In this document: one piece after another, positions 11,564 to 22,662 of the stretch
How the letters are laid out: every line of letters starts with the position of its first letter
How positions within the stretch are numbered: position 1 is the stretch's first letter
Source of the DNA: Apodospora peruviana
Lineage: Eukaryota > Ascomycota > Sordariomycetes > Sordariales > Lasiosphaeriaceae
Assembly: GCA_033439685.1 (NCBI GenBank)
Contig: JAUEDM010000005.1
Span: 1 to 64,000 of the forward strand
Length of the DNA stretch: 64,000 nt
Direction of reading: 5' to 3'
The notes under the pieces: generated by a model
Told to the model about the DNA's origin: nothing
Databases searched by the model: none
The model's input: only the letters and a program-made list of their open reading frames with translations
Made by a program: the position numbers and the translations under genes

Positions 11564-12381
11564 TGTAGAATTCAAGAGGGTGGTTTGTCTGTGTTGCTGT
11601 TGTGAGGTCTGGTGGTTTGGTGCTGGGCCGAGAGTCTCGTTAACTTTGAATACTTACAAATGATAATTAGTGAGTAAGTGAGTATTGTGAGGATCCAAAA
11701 AGAAGCAAGCGTGAAGCAACTCGGCTACCTGAGCCAAGGTTAGTACCTGAAGTATCCATGTCAACATATCATATGTAGGGCTAATGGCGCATGCAACAAC
11801 AGTCACACTTCCAAATTCACGGGGCGGCAGACTATCAGTCTTGCCCCTGACTTGCATGTCTCATGCAGCCCAACTGGCAACAATCCCACAACAACGAGCC
11901 GACGGGACCGAGTCCCGGCCTTACTAGTAAGCTGGGCGGCCATTGACCCACACCTTGGCAAAACAAGCACGCCAAAATAATTTGAGTTTAACGAAACAAG
12001 TCAAAGGACGTGACGACCGTTCTTCATCATGGACTTTTTTTCCTGTTTTGATTTGCTCGCTCTCGTAGCTCAGTTAGTTAGTGTAGATGCACTCCGGGTC
12101 ACCGCTTCTGCCAATTACAGAAAGGGACCAACTGCTAGTTTGTTCAACCGCAGGCGCGTGTACGTATACGATCCTTCCGGGGTATATCAGAAGATGGCAA
12201 CCTGATTAGATCAGGTGGGTACCTTACCTAGTGTGATAACCGACACCTAAACAAATCAGAGCTGCCATTCTCAACTACCTCACCCTTAGGTTGGTTCTCG
12301 TTATTTTCTCCTCCCGTCTCTCATCAGGTTCGATCTCTTCTCCCGGCACGTACTCCTTGTCTTAGCCATCATATCACTATC
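11564..12381. promoter_or_regulatory. Divergent promoter of reductase and SDR
   Basis: The two start codons face away from each other across 818 bases, which favours co-regulation. The SDR side has a pyrimidine-rich leader (about 12295-12350) before its ATG. A copy of TTTGCTCG at 12052-12059 resembles the yeast Mac1 copper-response core, but such a match is expected about once per 8 kb by chance. No long repeat was seen. Confidence 0.6.
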
Positions 12382-13311
12382 ATGACGGATTACTCTTTCC
12401 TCGTCACAGGGGCTTCCTCCGGACTCGGCCTTGAGGTGGCTACCAGGGCTCTCGAGGCAGGCCATTCAGTCGTGGCTGCCGCACGCGACCCTGCTATTGC
12501 AGCACGAGACCACCCCGAGATAGAGTCCCTCGGTGGTAGCTGGATCCAGCTGGACGTGACACACCGTGATACCAAAGACCGTGTGGCTACAGTTGTCCGT
12601 GAAAACGGCGTTAATGTGCTCGTCAACAACGCTGGCTACGGTCTCCTTGGAAGTCTGGAAGACACTGCGTTCGTTCAACCTTTCACTCGCTTATAACTCC
12701 ATGGCTAACGTCGTGTTGCTCTCAGCGAGGACGAGTTCATATCGCAGATTGACACTAATCTCTTCGGCATGATGCGGTGCATCAAGGGCGCGCTGCCGCA
12801 TTTTCGGTCTCTCGGCGGTGCCACCATCGTCAACATCGGCAGCATCGTCAATCTCACCCCATTCCCGGCCTGCACGGCCTACTCAGCCTCCAAGCTGGCT
12901 GTCGAGGGCCTGACCGAGACTCTGGCGCTCGAGGTAGGCCCAGCAGGCATCCGCGTCGTGCTCATCGATCTGGGCATCTTTCGGACCGCCTTTCTCCACA
13001 GTTTCCAGAAGCCCGAGGCCGGCATGGCTGAGGCTTACGCCGGAGGCGCGGTGGATACGACCGTTTCTTTTCTTGCAGGTCTGGCCGGGAAGCAGCCTGG
13101 AGATCCGGCCCTGGCCGCTAAACGGATCGTCGAGCTTGTTGACGGCACGGGTCTTGCAGCTCGTCTTGCTGACAAGGGCTATGGGAAATGTCTGAGAGTC
13201 CCGCTTGGTAGCGACTCGTTCAAGGCGTTTACGGCCAAGATTGAGTCCTTGGATGAGGTGAGGTCGTCGCTCGAGTCTGTTGCAACTAGCACGGATTTTG
13301 CACAGGCTTAG
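12382..13311 (+). CDS. Short-chain dehydrogenase/reductase (classical SDR), 290 aa
   Basis: An NAD(P)(H)-dependent oxidoreductase. Exons are 12382-12668 and 12726-13311; the donor is GTTCGT and the splice restores LEDTAEDEFISQID. The cofactor motif TGASSGLG is at residues 9-16, NNAGYG follows, the catalytic serine is in NIGS near residue 135, and the YSASK motif has Y148 and K152. The C-terminal region resembles fungal 17-beta-hydroxysteroid-type or retinol-type SDRs of about 280-300 residues. It is divergent from the thioester reductase and upstream of the isocyanide synthase. It could therefore reduce or oxidise an aldehyde or alcohol made by the reductase, but this is inferred from position. 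Confidence 0.9.
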
Positions 13312-15264
13312 GATAATACCATAGTTAGTTCTAGTGTATAAAGTTTTATCATACGTAGTTAAAATCAATGCCAACCCGTCTCAATAACTTGAAGCTGCAA
13401 GAATGAACTTGAGGGACCATCACCTCATCCATTTGCATCGTACAAATGGCATGTACCTGAAGTTTGGACAATGTTAATACAGTCAGATGCCAAGCTTCTT
13501 TCAAGCCTTTTAGTTAGCTTTCCTACAGTGCTGCCTGTCAGTGCTTCCAGTCTCACCCGTCTCACCCGTCTCACCCGTCTCACCCGTCTTACCCACCTCA
13601 GTCTGCCTGACACTACCTCCCAGCCAGTCATCAATAACGCCATCTTCCTTGTGCTGCATTTATGAAGGCTGACTGCTCTTATCGGGCTGCATATCCAATA
13701 CGCGAGGATCGGATTTGAGTTTCGTAGTCCTTCTCCGAAAGAAAGTCCACACTCTGCCGCAAACAAGCAGGCAGTGCATCATACTTGATGTTGCTCGTTT
13801 GGCTCTTGCAGCCAACTATATCAGGTAACTACGGTATGGCATCCGCTTGTCATGTGCTAGACTTGACGGCTATTATTAATTTTCATCATCTGTCCATCGG
13901 CTCGCACATTTATCTGCCGATGTCAACTCCAATATTTGAATTATTGGCCCGTTGGCATGTTGGCGGGAACCCTGTTGGCGCGAATATCAAGCCAAATGGT
14001 CGGTATCCTGCAGTACAAGGCGTAAAGTCGGGGCGCAGCGCGGGTCAGTCGAACATCGACTGCCTGCCTGGACTCTGGACTTCAGCCAAGAGTCAAGGCT
14101 TGACCCAACAGAGTCTCTCTCCATCATGTACGGCCTTACCCAATACCAAAGCGTCGTAGCTGAGTGGGATGCTAGCTGCAGCAGGCCACGTTCATGATTG
14201 CTGCCAATGGTGTTAGCGGAGTTTATCAGCAACACTAGTCCGCAGTACGGATCCTACGCCTCGCGAATGCGAGGCACTTGCAGTAGTGTCGAGTCGTGAC
14301 AACTCATATGTGCAAATGCCAACTTTCAGCACGCTTTCTTTCAGAGACCCAAGAATCAACATCACCGAAACTAAACTTAAACGTGGTATCTGCATGGCCA
14401 AGTCAAATCTCGTACCTAGGCATAGCTAAAAAGGAACTAGACATGTGCATGTTTAGCGTACATGCAAGACCTAGTAAGGATGTTTTGGAATCTCTAGCTC
14501 TAGTTGCATGAGAGTAATGTGCCGATCGGCGTATAGCTCTCGGTAAGCCCACTAGCATGTTGCATGCCTTAGCAGCTTCTTCGCGACTATGGTAATCCGT
14601 TCCTTCGGGAACGCCCCGTTTGTTTTGCTTTTAACTCCACCTTTAACATCAAACATTATCCCTATTTAGGGGTACTAGAAGTCATTAGAGACAGCCTTTT
14701 CACAGTGCATGTAAGCTTATCTGCCTATCAGGCACCGAACGATGGATGTCACGAGCGAAGAGGTGGTGATATTGAAGTTGGTGTGCATATTTGCTTTTCT
14801 AACAGCCAATAATTATATGCCATCTTCTCGGCCAATGCGAGTTCAATCACATTATATCTTTGTTTAGCTCTCCGGCGGGGACCCCGTGAGGTGAGAACCC
14901 ACCAGACCTCTGGTGCAGAGCTTTCTCGTCGTGATATTACTGGATGCTCTGTTCCTTGCAAGGCTAAACCTCATGTATGTGCCCTACTGAGGCATGAATT
15001 GCAATCACAAACGCGTTGTTTACCTGGAGTACGTTTTACCATGGATGGGATCAAAAGCGCGGGTGACTTGAAGAGTGTTGCTTTATTATCCAGGTGGAGA
15101 CGAGGCTTGGTGATCCACGAAGATAAAGGGGCATGAAAGACCCATATCCGGAATGCAGTCTTTTGAGTTTGACCTACCGTCAGCACCTTTACCATCCCGC
15201 AGTCTTGCAACAGGACAACCCTTAGACTTGTTCTTTCACACTACCACCCTTCACTCCACTCACC
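13312..15264. other. Upstream region of the isocyanide synthase; no gene recognised
   Basis: Nearly 2 kb between the SDR stop and the synthase start. It contains the synthase promoter at its right end and a 9-base tandem repeat near 13551. Open frames are short and show no domain. A small hairpin-like TTCCTTCGGGAA lies near 14601. I found no transcription-factor gene or transposon relic here. Confidence 0.5.
13551..13590. repeat. Tandem repeat, unit TCTCACCCG, about 4.4 copies
   Basis: The unit TCTCACCCG repeats four times head to tail, followed by a partly changed copy (TCTTACCCA) just beyond. It lies in noncoding DNA 240 bases after the SDR stop. It looks like a minisatellite, and no function is evident. 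Confidence 0.85.
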
Positions 15265-18200
15265 ATGTCTCAAGCAATCATGAATACCCCTTCCATTTCA
15301 ACCGTGGGCGCCAACAACACACATGCCAGCACCTTGGATGATGTCTCTGAGATATCCAACAGGATTCTCGGCATCGTCTACGAGTATGCCCTGGACAAGT
15401 TTGAGAACACGGCTGTCAAGCATGCTGCTGGCCACCCAAAGTTCATGTCTGTTGTCAGCGCCTATGTCGCGGACCGGAAGCCGGTGCTGATGTGCCTGCC
15501 GGCGTTTCCTTTCAAGTCTGCCAACAAGGCCTACAAGGTGTTTGGCATCCTGCCCGACAAGGCAGACGAGCTAGCTCTGGCCCGTCTGAATACCATGTGC
15601 GAGCGCATTGCCGCCGTGTACAAACCTGGCGCAAAGCTCACCATCATCTCGGATGGCCTAGTCTACAACGGTACGTCACGACGACACAACTCAAGCAAAT
15701 AACAAGATACTGACCAGACTGCCTAACTACAGACCTGCTCTGCGTCCCGGACCGTGACGTCTGGGCCTATGGGGAGGCTCTCCGCGCCATGGCCGTCGAC
15801 AAAGACTTGACACACCTTGAATTCTCCCGGCTCAAAGATCTCTCGGACATGCCCCTCCCGGAGAAGCTGGAGGAGATCCTCTACGTGGCCAACGCTACCA
15901 ACTTCCGGCGGCATCTGCTCAACCGCTGGGGCAAGGATGACATTGACATCGAGCACGAGATCGCCACCAAGCTCGACACACTCATGACGTACCGCGGATA
16001 CAGCCGGTTTCTGCGGTCTGACCTGCAGCACGTCTTCCCGTCTGCCTGCCTTAATGGCCGGTCTGCTGCCAAGAAGTCGAGCGCTCGGTCCATGCACACA
16101 TTCAAAAAGAACGTCAAGTTCCTGGCCAAGGAGATGCTGATCAGGGGCTATGCCTTTGCCGGCGCCTGCAAGGCTGCCTTTCCCAATCACCTACGTCTTT
16201 CCATCCACCAGTCCACCGGCGAGCACAAGGTGTCGTTGAGTCTCCTCGACACCAAGACGGGCTACACGACGCCCTGGCACTGCAGCGTTGCGCTCATGGC
16301 CGACGGTCAGTGGCTCAGCGCTCCCATGGGCGACTTCAAGGAGAACCCGCTTATGGAAGTTGTCTACGAGGATGGCAGGCCCAGTTACTTCCGCCAGAGA
16401 CTGCCACAGAGCTTGCCTCTGGCCATGCCCATTGCCGAGACGGCGGATGCGTTCATCCCCAATGGGCCCCCCTCAGATCCAGCAATTTCCTCTCCTTTCA
16501 CCTCGGACGACTCGATGTCTGACCCCTTGGCTTCGTCGGGCACGCTCAGCGAGGATGCGCTATCGGAACCGTTGACATCTTCAGTCACATCCGAGTCGGT
16601 GTCTGACCGTGACGGTGGTTGCGAGAGCAAGATTCCCACGGCAGGGAAACCCGTCTTGTCAGCAGTGACAGTCAAGGAAGAAGCTGGCCGAGTGTCGACC
16701 GCTTCAAATGAGTACGGGAAGCGCCTGATCCCGCACATTCTGGACGACCTCGCGTCGACCGACCCAGACCGCGTCATCTACTCGGTAGCCAAGTCGGCCG
16801 ATGTCTCGCAGGGGATGCTCGAAATTTCGGCACTTGGCATGGCGCAAGCAGTCAACAAGACGTCTTGGTGGCTGTACGATCAGATTGGGGACTCGGAGGC
16901 CACAACGTCGTCGCCCCAGACGGTGGGCTACATCGGACCACACGACCTCCGCTACGTCCTCCTGACCTACGCCTGCATCAAGGCAGGCCACGAGATCCTC
17001 TTCCTGTCCCCCAAAAACAGTGTCGAGGGCGCCGTGGCCGTGCTCAAGGCCGCCGGCTGCTCGTTCTGGGCGCAGCCGACCGAGGAGCCCCTCTCACGTC
17101 TGATCGAGTCGTGTCTCACGCAGCACCCCATGGTTGTCCTCAACCTGCCCACCGTGGACGAACTGCTTGACGCCGACGCCGCGTCTGTCAAGCACTTCCC
17201 CTACGACAAGACATGGGAGGAGGCGGCCGACGAGACCTTCTGCGTGCTTCACACGTCGGGCTCGACAGGCCTGCCCAAGCCCATGCGGTGGTCCCACGCG
17301 CTGATCGGAACCATGGACGCCGTTCGGCTGCTCCCGCCGGCCGAGGGAGATTTCGGGCTCGCGCCGTGGACGTCGTTGTTCGAGGAGAGAGACACGATTT
17401 ACTCGTCTTTCCCCATGAGCCACGGCGCCGGCACCATCATGGACATCATGATCCCGTCCTACTTTGCCATGCATTGTGTTCTGGGGCCGGCGGGCGTCAT
17501 ACCCAACATGGACCTCACAGCGTCGCTTGCTGACCATGCCAAGATCGACGTCTGGAGCATGGTTCCCACGCTCGTCGACGAGCTTGGAGAGACGCCCGAC
17601 GTGTTGGCCAAATTCAAGTCGGCCAAATTCATATGTGCATCTGGCGGTGAGTTAGATAACCTTTGGAAATTTGAATTCACTTGCTAATTTACTACATCCA
17701 GGTCCGACAAATCAAGTCAGTGCTAGCAAGGTCAACGAGGTCGTTCGCGTGCTCAACCTCACAGGCACGACCGAGGGTCTCTTCATCGGCAACCTCGTGG
17801 TGGAGAGGGAGGACTGGCGGTACTTTGCCTTCCATCCCTACTCGGGCTTTGAGTTCAGACCGGTTGGAGACGGCGACGAGTACGAGCACTGGTGCGTGCG
17901 CAACCAACACGGTCCTCTCTTCCAGGGCATCTTCCACACCTTCCCTGACAAGGCCGAGGTGAACCTGAAGGACCTGTACATCAAGCACCCGACCAAGCCC
18001 GGGCATTGGGCCTTTAAGGGGAGGAGTGACGACGTCGTGGTGCTGTCCAACGGGTACAAGATCTCCCCGCTGGAGACCGAGGCCCTCATGACTTCGCATC
18101 CGGCCATCGATGGCTGCCTCGTGGTTGGCACCGCCCAGCCTCACGCGGGTCTCTTGATCGAGCTCAAGGACCCGGTCTCGATGCTCCCGGCCAGCAAGGA

Positions 18201-20409
18201 GCTGCTGGACAGCATCTGGGAGATGGTGCGGCAGGCCAACACCGTGTCCATGCACAAAGACCAGCTGCAGCGGGACCACATCATGTTTGCCGAGGCCGAC
18301 AAGCCGTTTGTCCGTACCGACAAGCGCACGGTCAAGCGCAAGGATACTCTGGCGCTCTATGCCGACTACATTGATCGCTACTACCACATGGCCGACCCGG
18401 AGATGGCGCTTTCAGTGACAGTTGACACGAGCTCGGCCGAGTCGGTCGCGGCCGCAGTGCGCGAGGTGGTGGCCTCGGTCATGGCGTTGCCAGAAGTGCC
18501 GGACGACGAGGCAGACCTTTTCCACCTCGGACTCGACTCGCTCCGGGTGTTTGGCGTGATCCGGGCTCTGCAGGGTGCCATGCCGGGGCTGCAGGACCTC
18601 CTGGCGCCGCGGCACCTGTACGCGAACCCAACCGTGTCCAAGTTCGCGGCGGTGGTGGCGCGGCTGGTGCAGGGCGCGGAGACGGGGGCCGGAGACACAG
18701 TGCAAGAAGAGAAGCTGGCCAAAATGATTGAACTGCTAGACAAGTACAAGACGCGGTCGTCGCTCAAGATGACGGGCTTCGACCAGATGATGCCCCATCT
18801 ACACGGCAAGCTGCTCTTCTACCTCCCACTACGCCCGAGTGTCAGCTTCGAGCACGCCTTTGCGCAGCTTCAGGGGGGTTTGAGTCGGACCATCAGTCTT
18901 GTGCCTACCCTCGACTACCTGGTCGCCGAAACGGACAGTGATGATGCCCGGTACAGGCCCGGACAGCTCGAGATGGTCCCGCCCGACCATGACTCTGATC
19001 ACCATCCACGCCAGTTGGTCTACCGCGACCTCTCCAAGATACTGCCGTGCTTTGGGGAGATGCGGGCGGCCAACTTTATGCACCCGGCAGCCACCGAGGA
19101 GCTGCTCTGCGACGCACCCTTCTATCCGTCCCTGCCAGCCGACATCTTTCGGGCGCAGGCCAACTTTGTCGATGGTGGCTGTCTATTGGTCATGTGCTTC
19201 CATCATTCCGCCTTGGACGGCAACGGTACCGTCACCGTCTTGCGTGCCTGGGCCGAGAGCTGTCGGTTCTTGCAGGGCGACCAAGCTGCCACCTGCGACT
19301 GGCTCGACCCGGAGAGCATGAATCGTGCACTGCCGCAAGCCAGTCTCGAAGCCGAGGGCTACACCGACGGTGACGAGTCCGACATCGACCCGGCCGTCTG
19401 GGACCACATCGCCTTTCCTCCCCCCGCCGGTGCATGTGAGGATGCCTTCTCCTCCACTTCCCTCGCGCCGGCCTTTCGCCCTGCGCCTGGCCCCGACGCC
19501 CGCACCCTCAACACGACCATGTTTATCATCTCGGCCGACAAGATGGCGCAGCTGGAAGCCGACGTCGCCGCCGACCAGTCCGTTCTGAACGGATCTCCAC
19601 CATCAGCAAGCGACATCATCCAGGCCCTTTTCTGGCGCGCCACCATCCGGGCGCGCCACGCCGTTGCTGCCACTCAACCACCCGACGATGCCACCTCCAT
19701 CCTCGAACAAGCCGTCGACGGCCGCCCCTACTTCTCCACCATCCTCCCGGCAACGTACATGGGCAACCTGATGATCGTGAACCGCATATCCGTTCCTCTC
19801 GCATCCCTCGTGGGCGCCCCCCCTTCTTCCCCCTCCACTACCACTACAACCACAACCACGACAATCACAACCACGACCGTCTCACCTACAACACGCTCAA
19901 TGCCGACGACAGCGACGGCCACCACAACCTCCGAGACGAGCGTTGTCAGCACTTCTTCCTCCCCTTCAACCTCGTCTAGTATGACGATCGCAGAGGTCGC
20001 CAGTCTCATCCGCGAACGCAACTCGACTCTGATCCGCCCACGCCTGTTCCACGACGCATTCGTGCTTGTCCAAAGCCAGGAAGCGGTGCCCGATTACAAC
20101 CAGCTCAAGTACGCCTTTATGCAGAGAGACGGTTTCGGTCTCTGCATCACGAACCTGATGCTCTTTCAGACCGGCGAGGTGCTGAATTTTGGGGGGGACG
20201 TGTTCGGTGGGACAGACACAGACCAAAATGGTGGTGGGCCGGTCGCGCTTCGCATGTTGCACGGCGTGCAGAACGCGCACCATCGCTTGGTGGTTGTTCT
20301 CCCCCAAAGGCAAGATGGCGGAGTCGAGTTCTTGCTGGGGACTTTTCCCGAGGAGAAGGAGGCTATGGTTCATGATGGGGAGTGGATGCGGTATGCTAGG
20401 TTGATGTGA
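15265..20409 (+). CDS. crmA: Isocyanide synthase - NRPS-like fusion (ICS-A-T-transferase), CrmA-like, 1,675 aa
   Basis: The N-terminal part (about residues 20-370) matches the isocyanide synthase family (PvcA/Dit1, PF05141): YNDLLCVPDRDVWAYGEALR is the family hallmark. It should turn an amino-acid amine into an isonitrile using a pentose phosphate carbon. A Ser/Asp-rich linker follows. The adenylation domain (about 430-950) has HTSGSTGLPKP near 643, TGTTEGLF near 793 and GRSDDVVVLSNGYK near 880. The carrier serine is in HLGLDSLRV near 1049. A BAHD-like transferase follows with HHSALDG near 1274 (HxxxD), interrupted by a Thr-rich stretch at about 1484-1536. Exons are 15265-15670, 15733-17646 and 17702-20409. 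This domain order matches Aspergillus fumigatus CrmA, whose products are valine-derived isocyanides made under copper limitation. No PvcB/IsnB oxygenase partner is in the window. Substrate and acceptor cannot be read from the sequence. Confidence 0.9.
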
Positions 20410-21092
20410 AATCATTTGATGGTCATTATAGCGGCAGTATTATGCCAGAAATTGATGTTGGCGCCCATCTTTTTCCAACTCGCACACCAGACTCTACTCT
20501 GTAAAACGTGCGAACCATTTGAGAAGAACCAATGCGTAACCACCACACGGACCTGCCTACCTAGAATAGATGTAAAGCAGGTGATCGTCATTGGTACTAT
20601 ATAGTGGCCGTGACTAGTAAGACATGACCTGGTGGTATGGGTGAGACCAACCGAGGGCAGGCTTAACGCGAGTCTGCATGTCGATTATTTGCTCTAAGAG
20701 TGGGAAAGCTGACATGGAAGACAATGTGCTCCCTCTCATTGTAAGTCCTCCTAGGTACCTACCTACCTTACCTAGTCTACGTGCTTGTCCTTGAACACGA
20801 TGGCTAATCTCGACCGTGAGTGATGATGAGATGATACCTGCTCTCGGCCGTTGCATTGAAACAGGTGGCCTTTCAACGGGTTACATGGGAGGAAGTTTAG
20901 CTTGTGGGCCTTCTGCCCTTCAAGCCTCGCGTTGAGACTATATGAGATTGCATGATAGGAGTCATGACCTTCTATCTGAATTTATATGCGTAGGTAATTA
21001 CGGATTCTTTCCCCGCGTGAGCTAGTTCTAGATCATCTGGATGCAGGGGAAATTGTATGATCCGGTTACGCGCCGGCGTCCCTTCGTTTTGG

Positions 21093-21415
21093 GACGAGAT
21101 TTGGCATGTGGGTGAGATTTGGGAACCTTGAGAGCGATAGTTGGGATAAGAACTTCATACGATCACGTTCTCGATGCCTTCGCCTCTAAATCGTTCACTG
21201 TCCCGGCGATAATACTGGCTAGAGGTGTTCTCGGTGGATCAATGTCCGCCATACACATCGATGTTAAGACGAGATTTGGCGTCATGGGTTAGATTCGAGA
21301 ATCTTGGTAGTTGGTACATGGGAAAACAACCTCACACGACCACGGTCACGATGCCTTCGACTGTGGATCATGGACAGTGCTGTTGAGACAACTGGCCAGA
21401 AAGGTTCTCGGGTCC
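21093..21415. repeat. Diverged direct repeat, about 150 bases, period about 176
   Basis: The segment starting GACGAGATTTGGC at 21093 is echoed at 21269 with the same start. The shared landmarks keep their order: GTAGTTGG or ATAGTTGG, the TCACGATGCCTTCG or TCTCGATGCCTTCG block, the ACTGGC(T/C)AGA block and GGTTCTCGG or TGTTCTCGG. Many of the differences are C/T or G/A transitions. It looks like an old local duplication. Confidence 0.7.
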
Positions 21416-21670
21416 ACAGGTATATATATACCCCCTTCCTGCCCGCCTTTCCCTCCTCTTTTTTCCTCACCACACACTCTACAGCCACCGGCAGTACGAA
21501 AAATTCACTCTCTCTATCATTTCCACTCGGACACCGCTATCTGCAAACCGAAGGTTAGCCACACTGTCCACCTCTTACACATTTCACTGCTGACTGCTTT
21601 CAGTACTCCTTCAGGCACCTCGACTGCACCCGTCAAACACATCCATTCACACATCATCAGAAATCTCAAG

Positions 21671-21802
21671 ATGTATTTGGCCAGGACCACAGCTCTTGCT
21701 CTCCTAGCCGCCCTCCAAGTTTGGCTCAGCCCCGCGGCGTGGAAACGACTCGTTGGCTACCAGGTTCTTGGTCGTGTCCAAGGAACTTGGGAGTTCATTT
21801 AG
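21671..21802 (+). CDS. Doubtful small ORF with signal-peptide-like N-terminus, 43 aa
   Basis: The ORF begins MYLARTTALALLAALQ, a charged start followed by a hydrophobic stretch like a secretion signal. It is preceded by a TATATATA run at about 250 bases, a pyrimidine-rich leader and a possible leader intron (GTTAGC near 21554 to TTTCAG near 21603). The coding part is very short and ends without a domain. It may be the first exon of a decayed secreted-protein gene, or chance. No function is claimed. Confidence 0.22.
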   Translation: MYLARTTALALLAALQVWLSPAAWKRLVGYQVLGRVQGTWEFI

Positions 21803-22662
21803 GCCCAGCATGGTGATGCGGTCACAACACGGTTTCGTAACGAGATGTTTTTGGGTTGGATTCTTTCGTGGGATTCATCATCACATCGCTAACAGCTATT
21901 GAGAAGAATTTGGGTCAACACCTTTTTCTTCTGCGGCATGAGTCTTGGGCCGTTGGACGGTGTCGGATACACAGGAATTTACAAGGGATAGGGCAGACAC
22001 CGTGACTGGGTATGGACAAGGGGCTGTGCATTGTTTGCATCATGGCTATGGCATATTGAGCGGGTTTATTCACTGGGAGTTTCTTACCGAGAATATAGAT
22101 TCCTTCCCCAAACTTTGCAACACTCGCTGTGATTTGTGCGATTGAGAACCAACCGGCCATGAGAGATATCTGCTTTATCCAAGTGACATGGAAACCGAAA
22201 TTCAACGCCCTTTCGTAAAACTTTATCACGTGAAGAGATAAGACAGATTACTAGGCCCATCACGTTAAGACCTGTTCGGAAATATGTCCCGCTTAAAGAT
22301 GCACTCCCATACTCCTTCCTATGTCCTCTCATCTTCCAGTCCGTTCTCCAGTAAAAGTCCAGCTGAGAGCGAAAGTGCGAGAGTCCGCAGCCTTACTCCG
22401 TACTTATGATGGTTCGAAATAAGCTCCGTATCCAGTCTTAAAGCCAAGCATCACCTAAGCTCGACGTGGCTTAGGCTGTAAGTTAGCTCAACCACACAAC
22501 ACGATAACAGAAAATCTTGTGATCGCGACACCTTCCCCGCTCAAGTGCATCAAACCCAAACCCAAACCCAATAATCTCATGGAGGGATCCTCGCTCGCTG
22601 AATTGCTTCACCAATACTAGTGACTGTCAAGACCAGGCCATATCAGCCAAGTGACAATTAGC

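Larger units (their letters stand above)
20410..22662. other. Intergenic region with diverged tandem repeat and a doubtful small gene
   Basis: About 2.25 kb between the synthase stop and the P450 start. It holds a roughly 150-base imperfect duplication (21093-21415), a TATATATA run at 21421-21428 followed by a pyrimidine-rich stretch, and a short ORF with a signal-like N-terminus at 21671. The last part is the P450 promoter. Otherwise nothing was recognised. Confidence 0.5.

Noticed and set aside
12052..12059. TTTGCTCG, matching the yeast Mac1 copper-response core, between reductase and SDR
   Set aside because: One match is expected about every 8 kb by chance. Similar copies occur at unrelated places (for example 3078-3085), and none lies in the isocyanide synthase promoter.
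12064..12110. tRNA-like A-box (TAGCTCAGTTAGTTAGTG) in the reductase/SDR promoter
   Set aside because: No B-box of the GGTTCRANTCC type follows at the right distance, and the flanks do not form an acceptor stem.
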